This document shows, piece after piece, positions 62,360 to 64,000 of a stretch of 64,000 nt of DNA. Made by a program: the position numbers and the translations under genes. Below the pieces are notes generated by a model, which saw only the letters and a list, made by a program, of their open reading frames with translations, was not told the DNA's origin and did no database searches. This stretch comes from Blastomonas ursincola (GTDB lineage: Bacteria > Pseudomonadota > Alphaproteobacteria > Sphingomonadales > Sphingomonadaceae). The DNA is taken from the NCBI RefSeq assembly GCF_013607875.1, contig NZ_VDES01000002.1, positions 1-64,000 on the forward strand. The letters run 5' to 3'. The first letter of the stretch is position 1, and each line of letters starts with the position of its first letter.

Positions 62360-62931
62360 CCTTGCACGGTCCCCCCGGCGCTGACGAACATGTCAGTCCG
62401 GGCAACAGAGGTGTTGAAGCCGTCTGTTGCCCTGGTCAAGATAGCAGCTTGTTGCTCTGCCCAGGGATGCCAGAGCAAGCTTCTCCACAACTCAGTAACA
62501 ACGAGAACGTACCCGATCAGAGCCACAAGTCATCGCAAGATTTGCACCGCCTCCAGTGTTTGGGGAATTTCCAGCCCCAACCATGCAAGCGAGCAGCATG
62601 CGCGGCCCATCCAGGTCGGAAGATGCCTACGGCCCGGGCGCGAACCGCTTTTGCACTGGAGTGCCCGTACCTACCGACAGCGTGTGGCACAACAGCGATC
62701 AAGTTCATGGCCCCGCTCCGGCGGTTCCTCACCCAGACGATGGAAAAACGCTTCGATGCTGAAATGAAGGGCCTCTGGCGGCAACACCGGCCCGTTCTTG
62801 AGCTTGAAACCAGCTGCAAAAGCCTCGGGCGGTCTTGAGCCCGCCGTTTGCACGCCATGATTCCCCTGTTCTTCCGTCCCCCTTGATCCGGCCCAGTGTC
62901 TGCGATGATGTTTGAGGTGAGGAGTGCTGCC
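62360..62931. other. Intergenic region, about 570 bases, upstream of traG
   Basis: No gene is recognised. Open frames on the minus strand continue from the shadow of traG. It contains the ribosome-binding site AGGAG at 62920-62924. Confidence 0.4.
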
Positions 62932-64000
62932 ATGTCCGGAAGCCGTGTTCTGTGGGGGGCCATAATCTCCGTAGCCGCAACCGTGCTTCTGGGTGTCTGG
63001 GCTGCCACCCAGTGGACGGCTGCAGCACTGGCCTACCAGCCCGAACTCGGCACCCCCCTTGGCCAGATCTTCGGCTGGCCCATCTACCCACCTTATGCCC
63101 TGTTTTGGTGGTGGTTCAGCTTTGACGCGTATGCGCCGGACATCTTTGATACCGCAGGCATGATGGCAGCTGGCAGCGGACTGGCTTCGGTAGCCGTCGC
63201 GATCGGCCTGTCGCTTTGGCGCGCGAGAGACCTGAAAAAGCTCGACACTTACGGCTCTGCGCGCTGGGCGGGAGCGTCCGAAATCGGCGCTGCGCATCTT
63301 CTGGACGATCAGGGCACGGTACTCGGGCGCTGGCACAAACAATATCTCCGCCATGACGGCCCGGAACATGTCCTGTGCTTTGCACCCACCCGCAGCGGCA
63401 AGGGGGTTGGCCTGGTGGTGCCGACACTGCTGACATGGCCTGAATCGGCGATCGTCCACGATATCAAGGGCGAAAACTGGAACCTGACCGCGGGCTTCCG
63501 CTCGAAATTCGGAAGAGTACTGCTGTTCGACCCGACCAACCCGGCATCTGCCGCTTTCAATCCGTTGCTCGAAGTGCGCAGAGGCATCACCGAAGTCAGG
63601 GATGTCCAGAACATCGCCGATGTACTCGTGGACCCGGAAGGCTCGCTCGAGCGCCGCAACCATTGGGAAAAGACGAGCCACGCGCTGCTGGTCGGCACAA
63701 TCCTGCATGTACTTTATGCCGAGCACGACAAGACCCTGGCCGGCGTCGCTGCATTCCTGTCCGATCCCAGTCGTACCTTCCATGCAACACTGACGGTCAT
63801 GATGGTGACCCGGCACCTGGGCGACGCCGGTGTTCACCCCGTTATTGCCAGCGCGGCGCGTGAGCTGTTGAACAAGTCGGAAAACGAGCGGTCTGGCGTC
63901 CTGTCCACGGCGATGTCATTCTTGGGTTTGTATCGTGATCCGGTCATTGCCAGGGTGACCCGGCAATGCGACTGGCATATTGCCGATCTCGTCGCGGGCC
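62932..64000 (+). CDS. traG: Conjugal transfer coupling protein TraG/VirD4, N-terminal part
   Basis: The gene runs off the right edge; 356 codons are visible from the ATG at 62932, which lies 7 bases after AGGAG (in-frame ATGs also lie at 62905 and 62908). Two N-terminal membrane segments (AIISVAATVLLGVWAATQW, and GMMAAGSGLASVAVAIGLSL) are followed by KKLDTYGSARWAGASEIGAA and the Walker A loop in LCFAPTRSGKGVGLVVPTLL. The segment SAIVHDIKGENWNLTAGFRS is the characteristic T4SS coupling-protein motif. It links the relaxase-DNA complex to the type IV secretion channel. Confidence 0.94.
   Translation, partial: MSGSRVLWGAIISVAATVLLGVWAATQWTAAALAYQPELGTPLGQIFGWPIYPPYALFWWWFSFDAYAPDIFDTAGMMAAGSGLASVAVAIGLSLWRARDLKKLDTYGSARWAGASEIGAAHLLDDQGTVLGRWHKQYLRHDGPEHVLCFAPTRSGKGVGLVVPTLLTWPESAIVHDIKGENWNLTAGFRSKFGRVLLFDPTNPASAAFNPLLEVRRGITEVRDVQNIADVLVDPEGSLERRNHWEKTSHALLVGTILHVLYAEHDKTLAGVAAFLSDPSRTFHATLTVMMVTRHLGDAGVHPVIASAARELLNKSENERSGVLSTAMSFLGLYRDPVIARVTRQCDWHIADLVAG

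Noticed and set aside
1-64000. CRISPR arrays
   Set aside because: No series of regularly spaced direct repeats was seen in any noncoding stretch.

Overview
The window looks like a chromosome segment of an alphaproteobacterium of the order Sphingomonadales. The evidence is a GalU-linked exopolysaccharide locus of the sphingomonad type, an exosortase/EpsI/small accessory membrane protein trio resembling the XrtV system, a WbaP/ExoY-like priming transferase, and a conjugative element of the DUF736/DUF932/DUF2285/DUF2840/TraF/relaxase/TraG type common in this group. All assignments come from reading the sequence; no database search was possible.

Region 1 (about 1-24,490) is an exopolysaccharide (EPS) biosynthesis and export locus. 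From the left edge it holds the N-terminus of GalU, a TylF-like methyltransferase, a Wzx-type flippase, a hexapeptide acyltransferase, a GH16-type glycanase, an ExoA-like glycosyltransferase and further GT2/GT4 enzymes, an outer-membrane beta-barrel protein, a fused Wzz/tyrosine autokinase, a polysaccharide pyruvyl transferase, a SleB-type hydrolase, a metallophosphatase, a short Wza-like export lipoprotein and an O-antigen-ligase/polymerase-like protein. Several stretches of 0.3-1 kb between genes hold nothing recognisable.

Region 2 (24,520-32,745) is the most interesting part: a complete lasso-peptide cluster inserted in the EPS locus and missed by ordinary ORF length cut-offs because the precursor is only 46 codons long. 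On the minus strand, reading 5' to 3', it consists of precursor A, a terminator-like hairpin, B1 (PqqD-like leader-binding protein), B2 (transglutaminase-like leader peptidase), C (asparagine-synthetase-like macrolactam synthetase), K (HPr-kinase-like), D (ABC exporter) and a GT4 glycosyltransferase, mostly with start/stop overlaps. A PF14907-type nucleotidyltransferase gene diverges from the precursor. The precursor has the full leader motif Y-x2-P-x-I-x3-G-x5-T-x-G, predicts a 24-residue core with Gly1 and Asp9 for a nine-residue ring, and ends in Ser, the residue phosphorylated in paeninodin-type lasso peptides. The extra glycosyltransferase and nucleotidyltransferase suggest a phospho-glycosylated product.

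Region 3 (32,967-42,351) returns to surface-polysaccharide functions: exosortase, EpsI-like protein, small accessory membrane protein, a SurA/EpsD-like lipoprotein, an unknown membrane protein, a retropepsin-like protease, a PEP-CTERM protein, the priming sugar transferase, a lipoprotein, a second flippase and a PilZ protein.

Region 4 (about 42,400 to the end) is part of an integrative/conjugative element: DUF932, ParB, a Toprim protein, DUF2493, DUF736, DUF6499/DUF2285, an AlpA-like HTH, DUF2840, TraF-like S26 peptidase, lytic transglycosylase, relaxase, a MucR/Ros regulator and the N-terminal part of TraG/VirD4. In its middle lies a compact, visibly more GC-rich cargo operon (49,458-53,381) encoding a HAD-UbiA fusion, GtrA, DprE1-like oxidase and DprE2-like reductase. 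Together these look like a route to polyprenyl-phosphoryl-D-arabinose. Two TetR regulators follow it. The element's integrase, ends and mating-pore genes lie outside the window.
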